Part shown: positions 23,257-33,415 of the stretch, one piece after another | Layout: each line of letters starts with the position of its first letter | Numbering within the stretch: the stretch's first letter is position 1 | DNA from: Gnetum montanum | Taxonomy: Eukaryota > Streptophyta > Gnetopsida > Gnetales > Gnetaceae | Assembly (NCBI GenBank): GCA_015680685.1 | Contig: MNCI01010845.1 | Span: 261,492 to 325,491, forward strand | Direction of reading: 5' to 3' | Length of the DNA: 64,000 nt | The notes under the pieces: generated by a model | The model's input: the letters and a program-made list of their open reading frames with translations, nothing else | Told to the model about the DNA's origin: nothing | The model's database searches: none | Translations under genes and position numbers: made by a program

Positions 23257-23354
23257 GTTGGTTAAGTTTACTTTATTATGATTTATTTCATGATAGCTTC
23301 ATATGTTATCCTACTTACTGATTAGTTTATTGATTTTTCTTTGATTTGTACAAG
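23257..23354 (+). other. Last intron of opposite-strand gene, element B
   Basis: It lies after the segment homologous to the end of the long exon in element D. The donor reads CTCAG|GTTGGTTAAG, weaker than GTAAGTTTAC in D, and the acceptor is TTGTACAAG. The shared TAAGTTTAC word shows that the two introns are homologous; the site appears partly decayed here. Confidence 0.5.
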
Positions 23355-23524
23355 ATCTAGATGAGGATACAAGACCTATTGAAGTAGTGAATAAGGATAG
23401 AGGGGAGGAGCCATAGTCTATACATTGATGTTTTAAAATGTTTGAAATATAGCCCCATCATTGGGTAATTTTGTAACTTTGAAAGTGGATGCCATCTTGA
23501 ACCATGTATTTCATTTACACTTTT

Positions 23525-23530
23525 AATAAA
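23525..23530 (+). terminator. Poly(A) signal of opposite-strand gene, element B
   Basis: AATAAA within TTTTAATAAAAAGG lies about 110 bp downstream of the last recognisable codon of the plus-strand gene and before the hairpin-repeat array. Confidence 0.45.
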
Positions 23531-23599
23531 AAGGCACAATACTTATTTTATTTCTTTGGCGTGGGATTTTTGTTGATGTAATTAGGCCCATTGTGGGCC

Positions 23600-23775
23600 C
23601 CAAGTGATAGTTTAAGACCATTCTAGAACATGCTGTATTTTAAGGCCATTTCAAGTCATGCTATAGTTTTAGGACATTCTAGTCCATGGGTAGTTATAAG
23701 AGAGAGTGGGTTGCCAGTTTTAGGCCTTGGTAGGCCATGTGATAGTTTAAGGTCATTCTAGGCTAGGGTGATAGT
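23600..23775 (-). repeat. Hairpin-repeat array B, element B
   Basis: Five units of AGTTTTAAG-type sequence are followed by short inverted stems, the clearest being GGCC-TTGGTA-GGCC near 23713. It lies between the end of the plus-strand gene and the protease. Element D has the equivalent array at 49788-50175. Confidence 0.7.
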
Positions 23776-23882
23776 TAAAAAAAACATGAACACCATGGAA
23801 AATAAACATAACACAAAATTAAAACTATACAAACAAAAATACTAAAGACAAAAGAACTAAAGGAGTACATTAGGGACATGCC

Positions 23883-24530
23883 CTAATCACATAGATATTT
23901 CCTAATTTGATGTGGGTTAGGTGATGCATATGGCCTAGCAAACTTGAGGTGATACTCTTCTAGGCTATCATTTGCCATTGAAAAAGGCAATTCTACCCAT
24001 GGAGTTTCTTCATGTAGATCGTTAATTTTTCTTGGTTCACTTACGAAACAACATTGGGTTTTGTTGCAAACAAATGATGCATCTTCGGAGACTTCTATCT
24101 CTGATGCTTGTTCAATGTTTATATTGTTGATAGTCCAAGGGGCTATGTCATCACCAAAAATCACCACTTCTCCCCCTGCATAGGGTAGGTGGATCTCTTG
24201 GTGAATTAGTGAAGAGATAGCCCTTAATTGGGCTAACCAAGATCTTCCTAAGATTAAATTGAACCCAGGAATCTCCTCTACCATGATGAATTCTGCATTA
24301 GTGGGAATCGATCCCCTGCCACAACATCAATGGTGACTATTCCCTTAACTATGACGCATGCCCCATTAAATGACTTCAAACAAGAAGTTTTTGCGGGCTT
24401 GATTTGATCCACCAGGCCTAGCTTGTCAACAATAGGGAATGGGATTATGTTGGTTGCAGCCCCATCATCAACATGCACCCTACGAATCCTATACTGACCC
24501 ACATGAATTATTATGAACAAAGGGGTAGTG
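23883..24530 (-). pseudogene. Aspartic protease of element B
   Basis: The frame 24520-24278 reads HVGQYRIRRVHVDDGAATNI, then VDKLGLVDQI and VKGIVTIDVVAGD. The overlapping frame 24284-23883 reads EEIPGFNLILGRSWLAQLR and LPYAGGEVVIFGDDI. The catalytic position is DDG instead of D-[ST]-G, and element D shares this, so it is a property of the family rather than a new mutation. One frame shift near 24280 separates the halves. It would process the Gag-Pol polyprotein. Confidence 0.88.
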
Positions 24531-24535
24531 GTTAC

Positions 24536-25340
24536 TTAACCCCTTTTGGGATTACCTTTAATGACTTCATCATGAAAAGTTAAGAGGGTTGACCATGATT
24601 CTTTAGTTGTAGATGGAAGCATCATGGCATGAATGGTCTTTTCTTCTGGTAGCATATCCTCTTTAATAGGAATGAATGCCAACATGTGAATCAGAGCCTC
24701 ACGATGCATAGAATTCATTATTAGATCGTATAGGCTTAAAGTTGTATTATTTTCTTTTAAAGCTTGTTTGACCTATGTAAGTGCATCTAGGAAATCCTGT
24801 CCACTATCTAGTTGTTTGGTGGTTTTTATTTTCTCTGCGTGCCCCAAGAGGTGAATTTCCCAAGGAGGTGGGGATTTGGACTTTGATTAGACAACAAGCT
24901 TCTGGGCTTCAGTAGTTGCTTATTGTGAATGCATTTCCATCTTAGCTTTAGATACTGACAAGGGGTTGGGTTAGGAGGGCCTAGAGTAGAGCATTTCCTA
25001 ATCATCTTCTCAACTAGGTGCTTGTCACGTTTCCTTAGGTGAGAAGGTTATGATGCAGTTCCAACCACTAGACTCTGGGAAGATGGAGGATTTGTATGTT
25101 TTGGTACCCCTAGGACAAATGATGCTTGGGTTGTTTCCGCCATAGACTACGGAGGCTTAACCAAAAAGGATGGAATGGGTAGTCAAGATGGCGCCTTAAT
25201 AATGAAAGGGGCTTGTGGCATATTTGTCATTGAAGTTTTAACACCACTGGAAGGCACATGAACCACAAATGGCTCATGTGTTGCCTCTACATCGTCATCA
25301 ATGCTAATAGCATTAATGGTATATCTTGCAGGGCTAGCAT
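24536..25340 (-). pseudogene. Gag-protease linker of element B
   Basis: The 24718-24536 part reads MNSMHREALIHMLAFIPI and EEKTIHAMMLPSTTKES, matching element D at about 51200-51060 (TSREHREAMVRMLTSISV, EEEAIHAIMFPSKAE). The upstream 24780-25340 part is degraded but aligns in position with the Pro/Lys-rich linker of D. No catalytic motif is visible. Confidence 0.65.
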
Positions 25341-27500
25341 TCAATGGGTCCTTATAAACATTTGTAGATTGGTTATCTGGTTGAATAGGAAAATTTTTTT
25401 AAGCAACAACTTACCTTGATCAATCATGCATTGGATGTCATCTTTCAACACTAAGTAGTAATTCATGTCATGGCCACACAACTGGTGATAATTGTAGAAT
25501 CTATCTAGCCTAAAATTTTTGGGTACTTGAGGCTCATTGGGCATGGCTATAGAGGGGTCTCAGAGGATCTCACAGTACCTCTCATGATTTTTGCAAGCAT
25601 CTTTTGACATTTTCTTATGTTGAATGCACCCAGAACTTTGCAGTTGAACCAAAAGTTCTGATGGCTTAATCGACAAAGGGGTATATTTTGAATGATCTTA
25701 CTAGAGCTTAACATTTTTTTGGTAGTAGCTGGGGCCTTAGATGCCTTAATTTTTCATTTTTTGTTGGTGGGCTTGGCTTCATTAGCCACAACTACCATAG
25801 TGGTTGTCATGACTTTTTCCTTTTCCTTATCTTTCTGTGCATGTGCGTTCTTGTAAGCTACATAAGCTAGGTCCTTGCTAGCCTTTGCTGCATCTTCTAT
25901 GCTCTTTGTTTGAGCAAAGTCTTAACTAAGGGAGCGTAGGGATAAATAATATAGTTTGCATTTAATAAAATCATTTAAAGTGTCCTTAAAAATGGCTAGT
26001 AAGTGAGCTTCAGAAATTAGCTCACGAATCTCATTTAGAGTGGCACTCCAACGTTGTATGAATTTTTGCATAGGTTCTAGTGCTTCTTGTTTAATAGTCA
26101 TGAGTTGATCTAGAGTGGCTTCCAACTTCAATTTGTACTTGAAGTAGGTTACAAATTATCTTAACAACTCCTCCAGAGTTGAAATGGAAGCGTGAGGAAA
26201 TGCGCAGTACCAACCTAAGGCCTTACTAGTCAAAGACATGGTGAAGACATGAACAATCATGTGTGCCCATGGTTGCAATAATAAGGACTCAAAACAAAAA
26301 GTAAGTAGGTGGGAATTTGGATCACCTTCTCCATTGTATTTCATGAATTGGGGAAGTTGTACCCCTAGGGGCCAACATGAGCAAAGGGATAATGAGGCTA
26401 ATAGGGTCATCTTGATAGAAGTCCATTACGTGGACTGTTTTGGAGCTGGTGGCTTTAACCTGCTCAACCTCATCAGTGAGGGTTTGAATAAGCTAAAACA
26501 CTTAATCTAGACTCTATGATGTAGTGGGTTGCCTTAGTTATACCATTGGTGGTGTCATTGGAGTAGCTACCATGGTTTTTGTTGTCGGTGCCGCTACCAG
26601 TCCCATTGGGGATGCTGTCAGAGTGGCTCCCATTGCTGGTGCCACTGGCATAGAGACTAGCCCTGATGGGGGTGGTGCCATTAGAGAAAATCCCATTGGT
26701 AGTGTCATCGGAGTAACTACCAACCCTGATGGGGGTGGTGCCATTCAAGTGGCCCACAACCCCGTAGGTGGTTGTACCATATGTAATGTTTGATATATTG
26801 GAAGTTGTCAATAGGGTGGGATCTGAGATAATTAAATAGTAGGGAAAGATGTTACTACCCATCATGTAATTAAGGTTGGAGTTATTTTTGGTGATGGGAC
26901 TGACATAAAAGGGATAATAGGAACAAGGCTCATTTGTGGCTGCGATGTGGACATTGTATGCACATATGGAAATGTGGGCATCACAAACATTGGGTATAGA
27001 AATTGAATAGACTATGAAGGAATAATAGAGGAAAAGGAGGCTAAAGGCCCCACATGCTATTGCATTGACAGCATCCAGTGGCTACCTATCATTAGTGAAG
27101 GTTTAGGATGCAAAAGTGTCATAGCCTTTGCAAAGGAGGTGGAAGATTGTGACTAGTATGAAAGAAACATAGAGGTAGACTGTGAGGTTGAGGCATAGAG
27201 CAAGCAACCACCTTCAAAATGAGATTCAAAATCCTCTTGCCCATCTTGGAGGGGCTCATCATACTAGGATGTTGTGTCTCACTCTTTTGAGCCACTCATT
27301 CGCATATGTTGGTCCAAGATCCATTGGAAAGTTTCAGTAAGTGGTATAACTACATCATGGGTGGGAATGAACTCCCTTCCATTTTGATGAATAATTTCAA
27401 AGCTATGCTTTTCCTCTATTTCTTGGTGGTCCAAAAATAGGCCCGCCTGAACCTTCGTGCATAAAACATTGTATCGTTCTTCATCAAGCAATGTGTGCTC
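25341..27500 (-). pseudogene. gag of element B (broken)
   Basis: The N-terminal part (27491-27279) reads MLDEERYNVLCTKVQAGLFL and EIIHQNGREFIPTHDVVIPL. A degenerate low-complexity stretch (26865-26473) follows. The Gag core (26410-25922) contains FMKYNGEGDPNSHLLTF, SKALGWYCAF, STLEELLR and DQLMTIKQEALEPMQKFIQR. The segment 25544-25341 (FRLDRFYNYHQLCGHDMNYY) is a zinc-knuckle-like module with Cys positions lost. Gag would form the particle shell and bind the genomic RNA. Order and motifs match element D at 51790-54243. Several stops and shifts break the frame. Confidence 0.87.
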
Positions 27501-28102
27501 AGGGGATTGATGTTGTAGTCTAAGAGACTACCGTTGTAAGTGTACTGGGCTTAGTGGTTGCTCAACATCCACCATATGTTGTAGGGGATGAGTTATCTCC
27601 AAGCTTGAGGTGGCAGCTGAGGTGCTAGGTGGGGTCATTTTCACTATATCAAAAAGGATGTGAGAAGAAGAAAAAAACTTATGAGAAATTTCCAAATGTA
27701 GTAAATTTTAAACTAAAATGATTAAGTAGGTAAGCTATGAAGAAAATGGACCAAAAATGGCTAAGTTTAAAAATGATGAAAAAAATAGTACTTTGTGTTG
27801 TTACACTCATCATGCTTTGCGGAACTCTCATGCTAATAGGGTTGTCATGCTTGATAGAACACTTAGAGCTTGACATAGTAAATAGTTTTGGACATTCTCT
27901 CCTATGGGGTTCCAAAGGAACCATCAACTAGGACCAATCTACACCAACCAAAATGTGGATAACTCCTATGGTGGCCTATGATCCAACTAGTGTCATGGCA
28001 GGTTCATAGGGGTGTTACGTCTACACTAGCTTGTTGCTAGTGATTCTGGTACAGAAAGCACACGGGGCTACCTGTGACACATAAAAGAAACATAAAGGTC
28101 TA
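27501..28102 (-). other. 5' leader of element B
   Basis: The region between the primer site and the first recognisable gag codons has no ORF with motif support. It carries the untranslated leader, where packaging signals would be expected; I cannot identify them. Confidence 0.5.
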
Positions 28103-28121
28103 GGCCCTCCTCCTAGCGCCA
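28103..28121 (-). other. Primer-binding site of element B
   Basis: On the minus strand TGGCGCTAGGAGGAGGGCC begins five bases inside the 5' LTR end. The leading TGG pairs with a tRNA 3' CCA. Element D has TGGTGCTAGAAGGAGGGCC at the same position. I do not assign the tRNA. Confidence 0.75.
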
Positions 28122-28126
28122 AAAAT

Positions 28127-30195
28127 TGTAGCATCTAAAAATGTCAATGGCTGGAACACTGAGGGATCATCAGGTGCATAGCCTAACCCTGAGTCCATGT
28201 GAGGGTTGTGCTAGAGAAAATGGAAATGGGGCATCCTAAATAGTCTGGTCAATCAAACAGGGACTTACAAGATGTACAATAACCATTTGCAAATAGAGTT
28301 TTTAGAGTGTCACACACAAGAGCTAGGATAAGAAAAAACATGACATACATAACAATGTGAGTGTACCAATGCATATGAACAACAGAATTAAGAAATTATG
28401 CCAACAATCTGAACTACATGCTAAAAGGAAATGAAGTACGAGCTTAGGTGAAGAAATGCACTACCCAAAGTTTGGGGAATGCAACTTTTGATTAAATGAT
28501 GTATTAAACTGGTATGTAGTATTAAATAGGAAAAGTAAGATAGAGGGGAAATATGTTCATAGTTTCTGGGAATTTGCAGATGTGGTGTTGATAGCCACCA
28601 GGGGAGATGAACCTGTTGGATTTTCCATCATCACATTGTGTGGGTATAGGGTTGCAATGCTCAAAAAGGTGTCACACTTGGGTGTCCAAGTGTAGAGGTG
28701 AGGAAGGTGCTAGGAATATAATGTTGAGATTTATTGATCATCAACCTTCTGCTTGCCAATATTTTTCCAAAGCCAACCCTTAAAATGCTAATTACTAGGG
28801 TATTTGTAGAGCTACGGTTGACAAGAGACATGAATTTGGTGCCATGTGGCTTGGGTCCCACACAACATGAGTGTGAGCAAGTCACATGAACATGATATGA
28901 TCAAAGTGTCAAACTCAAAGTATCAAGCTCAAAGTATCAAGCTCTATAGGATAGGAACAAGAACTAAGAATCTGCCAAACTATGACCACACTATCCAAAC
29001 TACATGTGCTAAAGTCCAAGGGACTACCACATACCTACAAACAATGCCAAAACAAATGCAATTGGGAGCCTATGCTTTGGGACTATTTCTTCCACTTCTT
29101 CTAAGTAGGGTTAAGTGTAGGGAAAATTTTGGGGATTAATAGGAGATATAAAAACAAAGAAAACTACTGATCTTGGTCTCTAGAGAGATGCCAAAGAAAA
29201 AATGAAGATCGATGTGGAGCTCTGGGAACTTTTGGAGGCATTTGAAGGCATTTTCCAAGTGTCACACTGTCTATGCTACCTAGCGTGATAGAGCATAGCA
29301 TGCACACTTAGAAAATTTTTGCATTTTGGCTTGCTACACTATCTACATTGCACAATGTAGCAGAGCATAACACCCTTTTTCCAATGAATTTTGCCAAAAT
29401 TTAAAATGTTTTCTCATAACATGCTCATCACACTCTGGGGTGTAGCAAGGTAGGCAATTTTAGCAACTAGAAAATTCATCTTCCATGTCAAAATGGCTTG
29501 ACGACCTTTTGTTCCATACTTAGAAAAGTTTTGACCTTGGAACATCTATTATGCTATCTACACTATGCAGTGTAGCAAAGCATAATACCAATGTTTGAAT
29601 GAATTTTGACAAAACTTGCCATATTTTTCAATGGCATGCAAATCACACTTTGAGGATGAATCAAGACAGGAAACCTTAGAAGTTGAAAAATTACTAAATG
29701 CACCTTCCATGTCTAGGCCAACATAGGAAAATTTGAGTTCCAAAACTGGTGCTATACTGTCTATGTTGTGTAGCGTAGTAGAGTGTAATGGGCCTAAAGA
29801 TAGAAAATTTGCCAAACTATTTCTTCCATCCTAAGCATTTTTGACAACTCCTAGCCTGGCACTTGGGTTGACTAGCAACGAGGACATGTGTCAAGTTGGG
29901 CAAGCTGAAGAGCATAGCAAGCTTGATGGCCCAGGAGATAGAAAATTTGGCAAACTATTTAGTCCATCCTTAGTTCCCTTTTGACTACTTCTAGCCTTAG
30001 AAACATGTGCTACGTTGGCTGTGCTAGGGAGCATAGCAGATAGAGTTAGAAAATTTTGCAAACATCAGGACTTCAAGTGTGCTACGTTGTCTACGCTACA
30101 CAACGTATCACTAAACTTAGAAAATTTTGCCCAAGTTTTGACACTTAGACAAATCTGTTTTTGAGTTGCCAAAGCCCAAAATTAGTGGTGTTTCG
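28127..30195 (-). repeat. 5' LTR of element B
   Basis: It starts TGTAGCATCT and ends GGTGTTTCG on the plus strand (the final CA has become CG), followed by TAGTG. On the minus strand the promoter TATA box has decayed to TACAAATA (28801-28808), while the other LTR keeps TATAAATA. The CTATGCT/AGCATAG palindromes recur at about 29270, 29340, 29550, 29760 and 30090. Confidence 0.9.
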
Positions 30196-30200
30196 TAGTG
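30196..30200. repeat. Target-site duplication of element B, right copy
   Basis: TAGTG is identical to 11508-11512. Confidence 0.92.
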
Positions 30201-31141
30201 TTAATGAATATGTATCCATATGACTTGATATGTGTCATTACATGCTTGTCTTGATATGTGTATTAATGTAATCATATTGTATCCATTTATTCAAGAATGA
30301 ATGTTAAACTTGTAATTTATTATAATGGCTAAGTAAAGCAAATATTTGAATTCAGAAATATATATAGTATTGTCTTATGGCTAGTAGTTAACTCTCCATC
30401 CTACAATGACATAATTAACAAGTAAAACTATAAGAATTAATGATCACAGATGTTTAACATCATCGTAATGTTGTATAATCTTTTGTACCCTCAATGCAAT
30501 GCAAAATTCTAGAATAAATACCTACTTGAAATATTTGCTGATAAATGACCAAAGAGAAGAAGATGGGTGATCAAAAGTAGTACAAGAAAATTCATCATAA
30601 TGAGCGACTAGCTAGCAACTACAATTGCAATGGGGAAGCCACATAAAAGTCCGTTGTAAAGTAACCTCAAACTTCTATGTGTGATTATGCATACAATGAC
30701 TAACTGCTCATGTTATTTATTTATTATTTATTCTGGATTGTACTAATGTTGCAGGTTCAATGGTAAGATGGTCAAGCTTTAATTCCATCCTCTTCATAGG
30801 CATAATACGTACATATTGATCAAAAAAGTATGCATTGCAGTTCAATATATAGGTCATGACTTATTGTGCATGGTGCTCCTAGTCAGTGGAAAAATGGTTG
30901 AAAACTCGATAACAACATAATTCAATGTTTGAGAGTAAATTCTAATTAAGGCATGTTTGATTACATTTGTGTTTTCAATGCTTCTCAAGGATAAAAGAGT
31001 GGGATTTGACTCATTTTTGAATTTCCCACTTGTATTGATCACTTTTTTCCTTAACAAAATCATTTTTTAATTAGAAATGCAAATAGACAACTTGAGAGTA
31101 AGACATGAAAGGTGTATTACTATGCATGTTCAAAGAGTATA
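30201..31141. other. Spacer between elements B and C
   Basis: AT-rich sequence with only short, motif-free reading frames. I see nothing that can be assigned. Confidence 0.5.
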
Positions 31142-31146
31142 AATGT
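31142..31146. repeat. Target-site duplication of element C, left copy
   Basis: AAATG precedes the LTR start and recurs at 55896-55900 after the other LTR end, once the nested element D is set aside. Confidence 0.85.
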
Positions 31147-31269
31147 GTTAATTTGTTAATCTTGGACACACCAACACCTAGAAAAAAAACTTGTTTATGG
31201 AGACTATTGCTTAGGGTGCCTCCCATATGGGCACAGAAACTTGGGAATAGTCTAAGCCAGAGAGGGCTC

Positions 31270-33415
31270 TGTACCATCCAAAATCGTTGGTGCAAGGCTA
31301 GAATGAAACAAACACCAAGAGATCCTCAAAAAAAATACAGAAGACCCTACCTTTTCTTGAGGGAAAGATGGAATGGACGAAGGTAGAGTACCTTGAATGG
31401 TCTACGCGCGGATCAAACGAGGACTTCCCCAACGTACGCACTTTGCAATGCGTTGGGTTATATGTAAATGATGCACATTAAACGTAAACCGTAACGTAAA
31501 CATGCACAATAACGTAAACGGGAATGTAAACGTAAACTGGAAAAACAAAGAAAACTATAGTAAATCTGGGCAAAATGTAAAATTTTTTATATTGAAAAAT
31601 GATTACAGTGTGCACCGGTCGGAACGCAGTTGTGGATTGATCACAAGGCGGACGTTTAGCTCTGATGAGTGATGATGGGTGCTAGAAGATGCAGGTTTTT
31701 GTTGCAGGGAAATGTAGCATCCAAGTCTAATGCCCAACGTATAGAGGTTGATGCCCAGATTTGCTACGTGTCCCCAAATTCTAGTTTTTGTGTTCATTCG
31801 TAAAAATTGCCAACCCTGATCTAGTGAAAAATTGGATTTTTTATAAGATCTTGGGCGTTAGATTCAGATTTGGAAGGAGATGAGTGGCTATGAGGTGAGA
31901 AAAATTTGGATCGAGAGATAGGTGGTGCATTAACTGAGTGCAAGATACATTACAACTATACAGCATGTAGTGTACACACTGGCGTATGAATGCCCAACAT
32001 ATAGGTTTGGAACGCTCAAAAACATAAAATTTACAAAAGAATTTGTATGTTACATCAAGAATGATGTCTTTGGCTTTTGGATCCATGCTCTAGCCTTCTG
32101 TTTTTGGCCTCAGCATGTCTTGAAATGCTCTGTTGTGTGTTGGAATCCACGTAGAGTGTTTAGCATATGAGATTGGGCATCTAGTGTGTGTACGCTAGTG
32201 TATACGCTCTCTATATGCTCCATACGCTGGCCAGCGTATGGACCATAAATGATGCATTTTGGACCAAATTTTGATTTCCAAATCCAATTTTGACTATAGA
32301 TCTACATGGCTCATGTCATAAGGGTGCTGTATGTCAAATTTGAGCCGATTTTACCTTGATTTGGAGCTACTTTGGAGGACTTTGTGGGGTTGACGCTACG
32401 CTATACGCTAGCAAACATCAACCTCAGCATACACCTCATGAACTACCATGTTGGATGTTTGACTCTATATGCTGGTGCTTGTCCCTAGATGCTTGAATGT
32501 TGTTGATCCTCCAAGGTGTCTGAATGCCGATTTTGATTTCATTTTGATGCAATTTCAGGCCTGTTTTGGTGGTCTACGCTGAGCTATATGCTGGCCAGCG
32601 TATGCCAAGGTGTGCTTAGCGTAAACAAGTGAAAATGGCTCATTGGAAGCCAAAAACTAAATTTTTTGAACTTGAGACCTTGTAGGATTATTGCCCATTT
32701 CTTCAGGATTGATTCCAGGTTGAGAACTTGTCCAAAAGTACCTGATTTGGCCCATTCATGGTGGTGTACGCTGGGCTATACGCTGGCCAGCGTATAGCAA
32801 TGTGTACCCAACGTATACACATGAAAATGCATCATTTCAAGGTCAAAAATTACTCTTTAGGAGCCAGTGATGATGTTCAATAGTTTTCCTACATCCAGGA
32901 GTTGATTTGATGTGAAAATCTTGCTCTATGATGCCTGTTTTAAGCCCTTTTGATTGTATATGTTGGGCTATACACTCGCCAGTGTATACAAGATGTGCCT
33001 AGCATATACACATGAAATTGCATCATTTAGGACCCAAAATTAAATTTTTAGGAGGCCAGAATCTACTAGGGACCTTGGGGAAGGTCCTGGAGGTCCAAAC
33101 GCTCAATTCTTGCATGTTTTGACTCATTTTTGGGGTCCAAAAGTTGCCATACGCTGGTCTGTATGCTGGCCAGCGTACAGGCCAACGTGAACAGAGTATA
33201 CTTGGTCAAAACCAAGTATTTTGAATCCAAAAATTGAAATTCCTAATGCCAAATGTTGATGTATTCACTTGTGGGTCCCAAGGAGCTTTTTCCTTTTCAA
33301 TTATGCTCCATTCGATGTTGTTTTAATGCTCTGGAACTTGGTCATGCTGAGGATCATCATGACTTAGCTCTATTTTTTGTCTAAAAGTGCTAGCCAGAAT
33401 TTTGTGGTGTGTTCA
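31270..33415 (-). mobile_element. Solo LTR S of a third Tat-like family
   Basis: It starts TGTACCATCC, ends GGTGTGTTCA, is 2146 bp long and carries no internal coding region. The ends resemble those of B (TGTAGCATCT, GGTGTTTCA) and D (TGTAACGACA, GGTGTTTCA), and a shared U5 block (GAATGGTCTACGCGCGGATC) is at about 31391-31410, so it belongs to a related family. A solo LTR is left when the two LTRs of an element recombine and the interior is lost. Weak minus-strand TATA-like sequence (TATAAAAAA) is near 31837-31845. Confidence 0.9.
32165..33200. repeat. About 190-bp tandem repeats with palindromic cores in solo LTR S
   Basis: Dyads centred near 32230, 32405 (degenerate), 32597, 32787, 32979 and 33170 are about 175-192 bp apart. 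Two are perfect: CATACGCTGGCCAGCGTATG at 32221-32240, and a 24-bp dyad at 32775-32798 with core TATACGCTGGCCAGCGTATA. Sequence between the cores is also repeated (for example ACATGAAAATGCATCATT-like words). They lie in the U3 part of the LTR. Confidence 0.8.

Larger units (their letters stand above)
19421..23416 (+). pseudogene. Intron-containing opposite-strand gene of element B
   Basis: This multi-exon gene lies antisense to the retrotransposon, between protease and RT. Recognisable coding pieces are: 20219-20540 (GLHDRKGVLALTQTMLREFS, SYIKCWDLGWLDDEWAYGLI); 20645-21230 (VTFVDSFTECIDRFCT, ITDDLFSDLFGVPYDGLPMA); 21315-21686; an acidic segment with four EEAP/EKAP-type repeats at about 21790-21905; FEDCEFDGLFDDVQMGDPPA (about 21990-22050); FAFMEWIVDDMIDHLKQIEP (about 22290-22355); and a charged segment with WGQAEKNHKHQYK and ATYRKKYRDES (22858-23170). 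Candidate introns with GT/AG ends separate the pieces. Stops are present, so this copy is decayed. AATAAA lies 110 bp after the end (23525-23530). I do not recognise the protein family. Element D holds a shorter, better preserved copy. Confidence 0.7.
11513..30195 (-). mobile_element. Element B: complete 18.7 kb Tat/Ogre-like Ty3/gypsy retrotransposon
   Basis: Two related LTRs of about 2.06 kb (11513-13570 and 28127-30195) and exact TAGTG duplications bound the element. On the minus strand it carries a primer-binding site, gag, protease, RT, a degenerate native RNase H, a second archaeal-type RNase H, integrase and a polypurine tract. Domain order and the dual RNase H identify the Tat/Ogre lineage. 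Between protease and RT it carries a plus-strand, intron-containing gene. The LTRs differ at 26 of the first 161 positions by my count, all transitions, so the insertion is old and was decayed by deamination. Element D is a younger relative with the same plan. Confidence 0.93.

Noticed and set aside
26473-26865. Repetitive Gly/Thr/Ser frame on the minus strand and Gly/Val frames on the plus strand
   Set aside because: Simple repeats of GGTGCCATT-like words within the degenerate gag linker of B; several frames are open for that reason alone.
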